Shown: positions 6,382 through 13,544, counted from the first letter of the stretch. The stretch is DNA of 13,708 bases from RGIG8306 sp964426655 (GCA_964426655.1 CAYRQT010000050.1:1-13708), one strand, 5' to 3'. Notes: generated by a model from the letters alone, not told the origin. Program-made: numbers and translations.

Positions 6382-6398
6382 GAAAGGAATTGTCCATT

Positions 6399-7319
6399 AT
6401 GAAACATCTGATCAGCCCCCTGGATTTGAGTGTAGAAGAAATTGACCGGCTTTTGGACCTGGCCAATGCCATTGAAAAAGAACCTGCCCGGTTCTCCCAC
6501 TGCTGTGACGGGCTGAAACTGGCCTCTCTATTTTATGNNNNNNNNNNCCGGTTAAGTTTTGAAGCCGCCATGATGAATCTGGGCGGAAATGTCATTGGTT
6601 TTGCAGATGCCTCCAACAGTTCCGCCGCCAAGGGAGAAAGTGTTTCGGACACCATCCGCATGGTCTCCTGCTTTGCTGACATCTGTGCCATGCGCCACCC
6701 CAAAGAAGGGGCCCCTTATGTGGCATCCCTGAAATCTTCCATTCCTGTAATCAACGCCGGTGATGGCGGTCACCAGCACCCCACCCAAACCCTTACCGAT
6801 CTGCTTACCATTCGCAGTCTGAAAGGAAGGCTGGATAACCTGACTATCGGCTTTTGTGGCGATTTGAAATTCGGACGAACAGTCCACTCTCTCATTCATG
6901 CCATGATTCGTTATCCCGGCATCCATCTTGTACTGATTTCCCCTCCCGAACTTCGGGTTCCCGGCTACATCCGCAACGAACTTCTGCCCTCTAAAAACAT
7001 CCCCTTCACAGAGGTGAGCAGTCTGGAGGAAGCCCTCCCCCTTCTGGATGTACTGTATATGACCAGAATTCAACGGGAACGTTTCTTTAATGAAGAAGAA
7101 TATATCCGTATGAAGGGCTACTACATTCTGGATAAGGAAAAGATGACTTTGGCAAAGCCGGACGCCCTGGTCCTTCATCCCCTTCCCCGCGTCAATGAAA
7201 TTTCCGTTGATGTGGATGAAGATCCCCGGGCCGGTTATTTTAAGCAGGTGCAGTATGGTGTCTATGTACGCATGGCCCTGATTTTGACCCTATTAAACCG
7301 CATCCCCCAGGAAGAGTAA
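6399..7319 (+). CDS. pyrB: Aspartate carbamoyltransferase catalytic subunit PyrB (10-N gap inside)
   Basis: PyrB condenses carbamoyl phosphate with aspartate, the committed step of pyrimidine synthesis. About 306 residues read as one frame, near the 310 of E. coli PyrB. Visible active-site segments include SLFY then RLSFE around the gap, KGESVSDTIRMV (80s loop Lys), MRHP (Arg), GDGGHQHPTQTLTDLL (His), GDLKFGRTVHSL (Arg), MTRIQRERF (Arg) and LHPLPRVNEI. The 10 N fall between FY and RLSFE, where the family has EPSTRT, the carbamoyl-phosphate motif. Six residues need 16 missing bases, which keeps the same frame as the 10-N placeholder. ATG at 6399 follows GGAAAGG at 11 nt; the in-frame TTG at 6390 is too close to that site. 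Its regulatory partner pyrI lies downstream, beyond an opposite-strand gene. It has its own promoter and terminator. Confidence 0.96.
   Translation: MKHLISPLDLSVEEIDRLLDLANAIEKEPARFSHCCDGLKLASLFYXXXXRLSFEAAMMNLGGNVIGFADASNSSAAKGESVSDTIRMVSCFADICAMRHPKEGAPYVASLKSSIPVINAGDGGHQHPTQTLTDLLTIRSLKGRLDNLTIGFCGDLKFGRTVHSLIHAMIRYPGIHLVLISPPELRVPGYIRNELLPSKNIPFTEVSSLEEALPLLDVLYMTRIQRERFFNEEEYIRMKGYYILDKEKMTLAKPDALVLHPLPRVNEISVDVDEDPRAGYFKQVQYGVYVRMALILTLLNRIPQEE
6538..6547. other. Assembly gap (10 N) in pyrB
   Basis: A run of exactly 10 N, the same size as the second gap, is a placeholder and not a measured length. The reading frame continues across it. Comparison with the PyrB family suggests that about 16 bases are really missing. 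Confidence 0.95.
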
Positions 7320-7338
7320 TTCCCGGGGGATGTTTTTT
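7301..7338 (+). terminator. Intrinsic terminator of pyrB, overlapping its stop codon
   Basis: CATCCCCC (7301-7308) pairs with GGGGGATG (7325-7332), extended inward by GGAA/TTCC after one mismatch, with a 6-nt loop that holds the stop codon. Six T follow (7333-7338). The stem thus lies partly in the last codons of pyrB. The last T is also the first base of the convergent S66 gene's stop triplet. On minus the stem has no good U-tract. Confidence 0.88.
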
Positions 7339-8358
7339 CAAAGGAACGCCGTTTCCAGCCATCCCTTTCCGTTTTTAAACCCAATGGTGCCCATTGCGCC
7401 ATTGACAAAGGTCATCCGGGGCGGCTTATGTCCCAGGTCCCCCTCCCAGATCACCGGGAAATTCCATCGGATTGCCGCCCTTTTTAAAGCTTCCTCATAA
7501 GTGGTATCTGTAAAAGTAGGGGTAAAAGCCGGCCTGCCCAAAAACATGCCCTTCGTATGCTGAAGCCATCCATTTTGTTCCATACGCCAGAAAGCCCTTT
7601 CCAGCCCCTCCGTTGAAATGGCAAAAGACTCCAAAAACCATATAATGCCANNNNNNNNNNCTCTCATACTTTTCCTGAAACGCCCGCACACCATCAAAAG
7701 GTGTTCCCATCACATCCAGCAGCACATCCAGGCATCCCCCCAGTAATCTCCCCTTCATGATCAGTGAATTTTCTTCACCCAGCGTTTTCCAGACTACCGG
7801 TCTGTCCGCCTGATATGCTTCCAGCCCGGTGACTCTATCTCCAAACCCATCCTGATACAGGGCATAACTCTCCTCCCTGCCCGGTCTTCCCTCCAGAATC
7901 TGCCTGTTATATGTCAGAGACGGGTGCCATTGGGCCATTCCAAAATCACTGAAATTATTTCCGTATATGGTGGCCATATCATACCGGGTTGTCAGGGCAA
8001 AGAGCAGGCTTGTGGGATCGGAATATCCCTGTACCCACTTGGGGGATTCTGCCAAAATATCCCATTGCAGCTGATCCAGCATTTCAAACATAAAGTCACC
8101 ACCGCCTGCCATAAAAACACCTTTCACGTCCGGCACATTCCAAAGGCTTTCCAGTTCTCTGGCCCGCTCTTCGGGAGGACCACTTCTTCCCTTTATGCTT
8201 TTCCTGACATTGGACGTCTCTTTAACCTGGTATCCAAGAGCTTTCCAGTGTTTGCCGGCATTGTCCAGCCGCTTTTCTTTTATGGGGTCTTCCGTTCCGT
8301 CCGAACAGGCCGTAACGCCAAGGGTACAGCCCGGAATAATAGGGGTAGGATATATCAT
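7338..8358 (-). CDS. S66 family serine peptidase (LD-carboxypeptidase / MccF-like), interrupted by an assembly gap
   Basis: Family S66 enzymes use a Ser-Glu-His triad. LdcA trims the L,D bond of murein tetrapeptides in the cytoplasm, and MccF-type relatives cleave the acyl-sulfamoyl group of microcin C. The N-terminal 232 residues (8358 down to 7661) contain VFMAGGGDFMFEMLDQL (81-97), WVQGYSDPTSLLF (108-120, probable nucleophile Ser113) and LLGGCLDVLLDVMGTPF (205-221). After the gap a different frame (7650 down to 7338, 103 residues) continues with GIIWFLESF (probable catalytic Glu) and WEGDLGHKPPRMTF (probable catalytic His). Together they give about 340 residues, the MccF-like length. The frame change disappears if the true gap is a multiple of three, so I read this as one intact gene. 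ATG at 8358 has AAGGAGG at close spacing. It is cytoplasmic with no signal peptide. The choice between LdcA and MccF function is open; the GGGDF and LGGCL segments lean towards MccF-like. Confidence 0.88.
7651..7660. other. Assembly gap (10 N) in the S66 peptidase gene
   Basis: The frame before and after the N run differs, while both halves belong to one S66 protein. The true missing length must be a multiple of 3 if the gene is intact. The 10-N size is therefore a placeholder and the apparent frameshift is an artefact. Confidence 0.93.
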
Positions 8359-8374
8359 GGGTCCTCCTTTTTTC

Positions 8375-8403
8375 TTGTCTTCTTTTTATTTTTCATGTAT
8401 GAT
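8375..8403 (+). promoter_or_regulatory. pyrI promoter
   Basis: TTGTCT (8375-8380) and TATGAT (8398-8403) are separated by 17 bp. The predicted start is about 8410, 30 nt before the pyrI ATG. This means that pyrI can be transcribed independently of pyrB. The intergenic stretch also faces the S66 gene; I found no convincing promoter for that gene. Confidence 0.65.
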
Positions 8404-8439
8404 AGGGAAAAGAAACCGGGCACAGTGAAAGGAGCCGTC

Positions 8440-8859
8440 ATGTTAAACATCAGTGGATTAAAAGAGGGCATTGTATTGGATCATATTAAGGCTGGAAAAG
8501 CCCTGGAGGTGTATCGTCATCTGAATTTGGAACAACTGGGCTGTCAGGTGGCCATTATTATCAATGCCCGCAGTAATAAAATGGGCCGTAAGGATATTAT
8601 CAAAATTGAAGGGGGCCTGGATACAGTAGACCTGGATGTTCTGGGATATCTGGACCATACTATCACTGTAAACATTATTAAAGACAGTGTTATCGTGGAG
8701 AAAAAATCTTTATCCCTTCCCAAAAGAATCACCAATGTGGTATTCTGCCACAACCCCCGATGCATTTCCCAGGTGGAGCAGGAACTGCCCCATGTATTTG
8801 TATTGACTGACCCGGAAAAGAAGACCTACCGTTGCCTCTACTGCGAAGAAAAAAGCTAA
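8440..8859 (+). CDS. pyrI: Aspartate carbamoyltransferase regulatory subunit PyrI
   Basis: PyrI pairs with PyrB to form the allosteric holoenzyme, binding CTP and ATP. The 139-residue protein (E. coli 153) has the N-terminal nucleotide-binding domain with GIVLDHIKAGKALEVYRHL (10-28) and NARSNKMGRKDIIKIEG, where the Lys and Arg residues fit nucleotide contacts. The C-terminal zinc domain has four Cys spaced CHNPRC (103, 108) and CLYC (132, 135), which bind structural zinc and contact the catalytic chain. ATG at 8440 has AAAGGAG 5 nt upstream. It lies 1.1 kb from pyrB, separated by the oppositely oriented S66 gene, and has its own promoter. Its stop is only 5 bp from the stop of the convergent membrane polymerase gene. 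The long open frame reading in from 7924 is antisense to the S66 gene and was not used. Confidence 0.96.
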   Translation: MLNISGLKEGIVLDHIKAGKALEVYRHLNLEQLGCQVAIIINARSNKMGRKDIIKIEGGLDTVDLDVLGYLDHTITVNIIKDSVIVEKKSLSLPKRITNVVFCHNPRCISQVEQELPHVFVLTDPEKKTYRCLYCEEKS

Positions 8860-8864
8860 GCCTC

Positions 8865-11255
8865 TTACTCCTCCGCCGCCGTTTCTTTCGGGGTGCCATA
8901 AGTAACTTCTGCAGAGGTACTCAGGGTCACCCCATCTTTTCCTACCTGGGCCACAGCCAGGGTATCTCCATCCTCCAGGGAAACATTTCTGACAAGTACC
9001 AGACGATTTGTCACGTATTCCGTCTCATATAACTCTCCGTTTACCATTACTTTCGAATACTCTGTAAAATTCTGCCCCATCACATAAGCAATATCATCCG
9101 CATATGTGACAGAGGAAATGGAAATCTTACGAACCCCCATCTGCAGATCTGTCGCAGTATAAGGGGTCTCCCCTTCATATACCAGCTGATCCCCATAGAG
9201 CATATCATACTCCAACACCTTAAGGTCTTCCAGATATTTCTCCTGAAGAGCCACCAGCTCTTCCTGTAAAGGGGTCAGTTCCTCTTCTTTCTGTGTTTCC
9301 TCCTGCGTGGTTTCATCCGTGGATGTTTCCTTTTTAGAGGAGGTGTTTTCGGCATCTTCTTCCGTGTATACTCCATCTGCAGGCGTGTCGTCCGCCCGGG
9401 TCTCTGCAGTGCTTTCTTTCGTAATGGTTTCCTCTTCAGTGACTGCCTCTTCTCCTGAAGCTTCTTCCACTTCCTCTGTCTCCTTTTCCTGACTCACGGT
9501 CTCTTCGGCATCCGCCTCTTCCTCGGCAATGGAAGCCACCAGCTCATCTTCCGAATTCAGAAATTTCTGATGGAATCTGGTGAGGGTTCCCTTGTGAATG
9601 TCTAACTGATCCAGCACATAGGCCATCAGCTGATAGGCTTCCAGATCCCGGTCCTGCACATCCAGCTGAAAATTATCCCATACCGCATAAGGTGTTTCGA
9701 AAAGGTCTCCTGTGGAAAGATCCGTCTCTGTAATTCCAAGGCTTGGCAGATGATCCCCAAACAGCACAAGCACGCAGGGTTCTCCTGAGTCCTCCAGCGC
9801 ATCCACCAGTTCACCTATGAACTGATCCATTTCATACAGCTGATTTACATAATAGGTATATTGATTTGTCAATGCTTCATCAGATAGCCCCTCCACTGTA
9901 ATGACCGGATCCTCTATCACAGCTGTGGTGGGGTAGGCGCCATGTCCCTGCACGGAAATGGTATAGACCAGATCGGCAGAAGTTGTGGAATCCATGGCAG
10001 TAAGTATCTCCTTTGTCAGCCCCTTGTCCTCCGCCCAGCCCGTTTCCGTAGTGGTAATATTGTTCATGTATTCTATCGAAGTAAATGTCTCAAATCCAAG
10101 CTGTGAAAACACTTTATTCCGATCATAAAAAGTGCCTTCATTGTTGTGAATAGCATGCGTACCATAGCCCAGTTCCATCAGATTATAGGCAATACTCTCA
10201 CTGGTATTTTTCTGAAGCACCGTTTTATATGGGTATTCTCCCGGCCCGAAAAAGTCCAGATTCATTCCGGTAATGACTTCAAATTCAGAATTAGCTGTCC
10301 CTGCCCCTACCACAGGCATGGATAAATACCCGGAAGTATAGGCATCCATCAACTCATGCATATTGGGAATGGGGTCCTGGGAAAAGGACACATTTTCCAG
10401 GTCTGTCACATTAAAAAAAGATTCCAGCTGTACCACGATCACATTAGGGGTGGAGGTGGTGGCAGTGGTAATGGTTTCTGTTTCTGTTTCTGTTTCCGGT
10501 TCATCCTCATTGACCATGTCTTCATCCAGAATATCCTCCACCTTATCATCCCCATAATCAGCAGGTTTATCAATTCCCGTGTTTAAAAGCGTATTTAAAA
10601 AACAATAGGGAATCCCATAATCTTGATAGGCCTGCCCAATGTTGGCGTAATTTTCTCCAAGAAGGGAAACTCTAAGCCCAATCTGTGTCATAATCAGGGC
10701 CAGAAACACAAATGCTCCGGCGCAAAGCAGATTACGAAAACGTTTAATGGGCCTGACCATGACCGGTGCCTTCATCCAGACGATGACCAGCAGAACCAGT
10801 GCTCCCAAAATGGCAATGCCCAACAAAACGATACCCCAGATATGGATATAGTCCTGCATGAGACTGACCGCATATTTGATCAGCTTTAAATCCTGGGCCG
10901 TAAAAGGAGTTGTCCTGAAAATCAGGAGCACTCCATTGGCTATACCGATGGTCATCCAGAGGAGGCCTCCCATTAGCAGGGCAAAAAAACGGCGACGCAC
11001 CAGAAACATGATGCTTAAGGTGGCCATAATCAGCACAGTATTATACAAAAAAACCATGGGGTGATATACCATATAGACCAGAACGGCCGTCAATGACTTT
11101 CTGCCCAGAATTTCTATAAAAATATTAAGTGCAAATGAAACCAGCACCCATAGAAGCAGATAAGCAAAGGGCCTTTGCTCATAAGTTTCCTTTCGGAATA
11201 ATGAGCGGAAACTCCCTTCTTCAGCTATGTTTTTTTTGTGAAAAATGCCTTTCAT
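8865..11255 (-). CDS. LtaS-like membrane sulfatase-fold polymerase with a long acidic linker and C-terminal Ig-like domain
   Basis: A 796-residue member of the lipoteichoic acid synthase family (alkaline phosphatase/sulfatase superfamily), which transfers glycerol phosphate from phosphatidylglycerol to an anionic polymer outside the membrane. About five membrane segments (roughly 31-51, 66-86, 91-113, 141-162, 176-196) precede an acidic/Thr linker (230-268) containing a TETETETETIT run. The catalytic domain (about 269-565) has VVQLESF (Glu278, metal), GAGTANSEFEVITG (Thr320, nucleophile), SVQGHGAYP (His438) and LFGDHLPSLG (Asp501, His502). It then departs from the usual family length: a Glu/Thr-rich low-complexity stretch (about 576-660), a short helical segment (661-690), and a beta-rich C-terminal domain (about 708-787) resembling IPT/TIG Ig-like folds (GQNFTEYSKVMVNGELYETE, then DGDTLAVAQVG). 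ATG at 11255 has AAAGGA 8 nt upstream; the in-frame TTG at 11282 was rejected. The exact polymer is not known. Confidence 0.88.
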   Translation of the reverse strand: MKGIFHKKNIAEEGSFRSLFRKETYEQRPFAYLLLWVLVSFALNIFIEILGRKSLTAVLVYMVYHPMVFLYNTVLIMATLSIMFLVRRRFFALLMGGLLWMTIGIANGVLLIFRTTPFTAQDLKLIKYAVSLMQDYIHIWGIVLLGIAILGALVLLVIVWMKAPVMVRPIKRFRNLLCAGAFVFLALIMTQIGLRVSLLGENYANIGQAYQDYGIPYCFLNTLLNTGIDKPADYGDDKVEDILDEDMVNEDEPETETETETITTATTSTPNVIVVQLESFFNVTDLENVSFSQDPIPNMHELMDAYTSGYLSMPVVGAGTANSEFEVITGMNLDFFGPGEYPYKTVLQKNTSESIAYNLMELGYGTHAIHNNEGTFYDRNKVFSQLGFETFTSIEYMNNITTTETGWAEDKGLTKEILTAMDSTTSADLVYTISVQGHGAYPTTAVIEDPVITVEGLSDEALTNQYTYYVNQLYEMDQFIGELVDALEDSGEPCVLVLFGDHLPSLGITETDLSTGDLFETPYAVWDNFQLDVQDRDLEAYQLMAYVLDQLDIHKGTLTRFHQKFLNSEDELVASIAEEEADAEETVSQEKETEEVEEASGEEAVTEEETITKESTAETRADDTPADGVYTEEDAENTSSKKETSTDETTQEETQKEEELTPLQEELVALQEKYLEDLKVLEYDMLYGDQLVYEGETPYTATDLQMGVRKISISSVTYADDIAYVMGQNFTEYSKVMVNGELYETEYVTNRLVLVRNVSLEDGDTLAVAQVGKDGVTLSTSAEVTYGTPKETAAEE
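10474..10497 (-). repeat. Hexanucleotide microsatellite inside the LtaS-like gene
   Basis: On plus, GTTTCT occurs three times in a row, then GTTTCC. This encodes the Glu-Thr alternation in the linker between the membrane part and the catalytic domain. Unit changes by slippage would stay in frame and only alter linker length. Confidence 0.8.
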
Positions 11256-11301
11256 ATTTCTCGTCCTTTCTCTTTCCGGCAATCTGTCAGAAGGCTATTG
11301 T

Positions 11302-11330
11302 AGTGTAACATTTACCACTCCCTTTGTAAA
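11302..11330 (-). promoter_or_regulatory. Promoter of the LtaS-like gene
   Basis: On the minus strand TTTACA (11330-11325) and TACACT (11307-11302) are separated by 17 bp. The predicted start is about 11295, 40 nt before ATG. It lies back to back with the DAHP synthase promoter, 7 bp between the two -35 boxes. Confidence 0.6.
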
Positions 11331-11337
11331 GAATCCC

Positions 11338-11365
11338 TTGACACAAAAGGTGACGATGCTATAAT
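11338..11365 (+). promoter_or_regulatory. Consensus promoter of the DAHP synthase gene
   Basis: Perfect TTGACA (11338-11343) and perfect TATAAT (11360-11365) are separated by 16 bp. The predicted start is about 11372, with a leader of roughly 43 nt that shows no T-box or other attenuator. Confidence 0.88.
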
Positions 11366-11414
11366 GGGGGAAACTCGTCTTATGAAGAAAATAAAGTAGA
11401 ATTAGGAGATTACC

Positions 11415-12443
11415 ATGGGATTCACATTCATTCGCAGGCTGCCCACCCCCGCAGAAATCCGGGAAGCATACCCCCTTCCGGAGCATATACAGAAAATGAA
11501 ACAGGAACGAGATCAGGAAATTGCTGCCGTATTCACAGGAGAGAGCGACAAGTTTCTGGTCATTATCGGGCCCTGCTCTGCCGATAGTGAAGACCCTGTT
11601 ATGGAGTATGTTTCAAGGCTGAGCAAAGTCCAGGAAAAAGTAAAGGATCGGCTCATTCTCATCCCCCGGGTATACACCAATAAACCCCGTACCACAGGGG
11701 AAGGTTACAAGGGAATGATGCATCAGCCGGATCCGGAGAAGCAGGAGGATGTGGCGGCAGGGATTGTGGCCATTCGCCATCTGCATATGCGGGTTGCGGC
11801 AGAGTGCGGACTTACCCCTGCCGATGAAATGCTCTATCCGGAAAATTATCGCTATTTATCAGACATATTGTCCTATGTAGCCATTGGGGCCCGTTCTGTG
11901 GAAAACCAGCAGCACCGCCTGGTAGTCAGTGGTATGGATGTCCCTGCAGGCATGAAAAACCCCACCAGTGGGGATATAACGGTTATGCTCAATTCCGTTT
12001 ATGCTGGCCAGAAAGGCCATCGTTTCATATACCGGAACTGGGAGGTTTCCACTGATGGCAACCCTCTCACCCATACCATCCTGCGGGGAGCGGTCAACAA
12101 ACATGGACAGGCCATTCCCAATTATCACTATGAGGATTTGTATTTTCTATTCGAGCAATACAACAAACGGGACATTGTAAACCCGGCCTGCATTGTGGAT
12201 GCCAATCATGCCAATTCTAATAAGCAGCATAATGAACAGGTTCGCATTGTCAAAGAAGTTCTTCACAGCCGCTCCCATTCCCAGGACATTCGCCAGCTGG
12301 TCAAGGGAGTGATGATTGAAAGCTACCTGGAGGGGGGATGCCAGAAAGTTGGGGAGCACATTTATGGAAAATCCATAACCGATCCCTGCCTGGACTGGGA
12401 ACAGTCTGAAAACCTCATTTACGAAATTGCAGAAAGATGCTGA
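11415..12443 (+). CDS. 3-deoxy-7-phosphoheptulonate (DAHP) synthase, AroF/G/H (type I alpha) family
   Basis: It condenses phosphoenolpyruvate with erythrose 4-phosphate, the entry step of the shikimate pathway. The 342-residue protein is close to E. coli AroG (350). Visible elements are LVIIGPCSADSED (48-60, metal ligand Cys53), PRVYTNKPRTTGEGYKG (84-100, PEP-binding KPRTxxG), IGARSVENQQHR (157-168), PAGMKNPTSGD (177-187, Lys181), DANHANSNK (262-270, metal His265), MIESYLEGG (300-308, metal Glu302) and SITDPCLDW (320-328, metal Asp323). All four expected metal ligands are present. The N-terminal segment of about 45 residues matches the part that carries feedback sites in AroF/G/H, but which amino acid inhibits it cannot be read here. 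ATG at 11415 has AGGAG 6 nt upstream. It is monocistronic, behind a consensus promoter and before a strong terminator. Confidence 0.96.
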   Translation: MGFTFIRRLPTPAEIREAYPLPEHIQKMKQERDQEIAAVFTGESDKFLVIIGPCSADSEDPVMEYVSRLSKVQEKVKDRLILIPRVYTNKPRTTGEGYKGMMHQPDPEKQEDVAAGIVAIRHLHMRVAAECGLTPADEMLYPENYRYLSDILSYVAIGARSVENQQHRLVVSGMDVPAGMKNPTSGDITVMLNSVYAGQKGHRFIYRNWEVSTDGNPLTHTILRGAVNKHGQAIPNYHYEDLYFLFEQYNKRDIVNPACIVDANHANSNKQHNEQVRIVKEVLHSRSHSQDIRQLVKGVMIESYLEGGCQKVGEHIYGKSITDPCLDWEQSENLIYEIAERC

Positions 12444-12488
12444 TGGCAGCAATTGTTTCTGAAACTTAAAACAAGGACCCAACCGCCG

Positions 12489-12542
12489 AACCGACCACCA
12501 GAACGTCAGATCAAAGGCTGACAGCTGGAAGGTCGGTTTTTT
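12489..12542 (+). terminator. Multi-stem intrinsic terminator after the DAHP synthase gene
   Basis: AACCGACC (12489-12496) pairs with GGTCGGTT (12531-12538). It encloses CCAG/CTGG and then GTCAG/CTGAC stems, stacked with small internal loops. A run of six T (12537-12542) follows on plus. On minus no U-tract follows, so the element serves the plus transcript only. Confidence 0.88.
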
Positions 12543-12574
12543 GTGGTCGAATCCCTGGTTTTTCTTTTGCGCAT

Positions 12575-13414
12575 TTATAATGAGGAAAGGGTAAATACCA
12601 GCAGGCAGATTATACCAAGTACAATGCGATAATACCCAAAGGGCTTAAAGTCATGCTTTTTAATGAACTGCATGAGGAACTTAATCGCCAGAATGGAAAC
12701 CACATAGGCTACCACTGCCCCCAGAAGCAACACACCCACTTCAGACAGACCAAAGGCATTTCCCCTGGCCAGATATTTCAATATTTTCAGCAGGCTGGCC
12801 CCAAACATGACTGGAATGGCCAGATAAAATGTAAACTCTGCGGCAATGTAACGGGAACAGCCAATCAGCATGGCCCCAATGATGGTAGCCCCTGAACGGC
12901 TTGTGCCGGGAATGAGTGACAAAAGCTGAAAAAGTCCGATGATCAGTGCGGTCTTATAGGTGAGCTGTCCCATATCTGAAATGGCAAAAGTCTTGTTTTT
13001 ATTTCTGTTTTCCACAAGGATAAACAAAACCCCGTAAAGAATCAGCATCAGAGAAACCACATACACATTGTAAAGATGCTCATCTAGCCAGTCATCCAGT
13101 AAAATACCGATCACTGCAGCAGGAAGGCAGGCAACCAGGACCTTCCCCCATAATATCCAGGTATTCTTTTTTTCTACCACATTTTTGGATGGAGAAAAAG
13201 GGTTCAGTTTTTTAAAATACAGCGTGACCACTGCCAGTATGGCTCCCAGCTGAATGACCACATTGAACATCTCCACATAATCTGCAGACAGACTCTCAAA
13301 TTGAAAGAATCCCTGAAACAACATCAAATGCCCGGTTGAGCTGATGGGAAGCCATTCGGTGATTCCTTCAATTATACCCAGAAGAACCACTTTCACAATA
13401 TCAAAAAAATTCAT
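12575..13414 (-). CDS. uppP: Undecaprenyl-diphosphatase UppP (BacA)
   Basis: UppP dephosphorylates undecaprenyl diphosphate at the membrane, recycling the lipid carrier used for peptidoglycan and other wall polymers; extra copies confer bacitracin tolerance. The 279-residue protein is full length and very hydrophobic, with about eight membrane segments. It carries both family signatures: GIIEGITEWLPISSTGH (13-29, with catalytic Glu and His) and LIPGTSRSGATIIGAM (about 165-180, with Arg and Ser). ATG at 13414 has AGGGGG 5 nt upstream. It has its own promoter (13445-13473) and seems monocistronic. No clear terminator was seen for it in 12543-12574. It and the nearby LtaS-like polymerase both serve envelope synthesis, but they are separately promoted. 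Confidence 0.97.
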   Translation of the reverse strand: MNFFDIVKVVLLGIIEGITEWLPISSTGHLMLFQGFFQFESLSADYVEMFNVVIQLGAILAVVTLYFKKLNPFSPSKNVVEKKNTWILWGKVLVACLPAAVIGILLDDWLDEHLYNVYVVSLMLILYGVLFILVENRNKNKTFAISDMGQLTYKTALIIGLFQLLSLIPGTSRSGATIIGAMLIGCSRYIAAEFTFYLAIPVMFGASLLKILKYLARGNAFGLSEVGVLLLGAVVAYVVSILAIKFLMQFIKKHDFKPFGYYRIVLGIICLLVFTLSSL

Positions 13415-13444
13415 AAAGACCCCCTGATTTCAAAAGTGATTCTC

Positions 13445-13473
13445 ATTATACCCTATCCTTCACTTCAAAGCAA
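13445..13473 (-). promoter_or_regulatory. uppP promoter
   Basis: On the minus strand TTGCTT (13473-13468) is followed after 17 bp by a perfect TATAAT (13450-13445). The predicted start is about 13438, 24 nt before ATG. Confidence 0.78.
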
Positions 13474-13515
13474 GTTTTTCAGAGGCACAATAAAGACAGA
13501 ATTCATTTTTTTGTG

Positions 13516-13544
13516 TTGACAATTCTTACGCCTTCGTATATAAT
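13516..13544 (+). promoter_or_regulatory. Consensus promoter of the tRNA genes
   Basis: Perfect TTGACA (13516-13521), 17 bp, then perfect TATAAT (13539-13544). The predicted start near 13551 leaves only about 5 nt before the mature tRNA-Pro, as expected for a strong stable-RNA promoter. Confidence 0.92.

Noticed and set aside
6352..6398. PyrR-binding attenuator or riboswitch before pyrB
   Set aside because: The leader is only about 40 nt, with one short hairpin and no terminator/antiterminator pair.
7338..7697. Separate small gene on minus, or a true frameshift in the S66 gene
   Set aside because: The change of frame falls exactly at a 10-N placeholder, and both sides are consecutive parts of one S66 protein.
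8404..8430. Minus-strand promoter for the S66 gene using TATCAT opposite the pyrI -10 box
   Set aside because: The -10 match is fair, but no acceptable -35 hexamer lies 16-18 bp away, so I did not list it.
7924..8439. N-terminal extension of pyrI reading in from 7924
   Set aside because: This stretch is antisense to the S66 gene and contains the pyrI promoter. PyrI homology begins at ATG 8440, which has its own ribosome-binding site.
8850..8875. Terminator for the LtaS-like gene (TAAG/CTTA stem plus T-run on minus)
   Set aside because: The stem is only 4 bp with a 3-nt loop, which is too weak to call.
11366..11414. T-box leader before the DAHP synthase gene
   Set aside because: The leader is too short, and no T-box motif or terminator stem is present.
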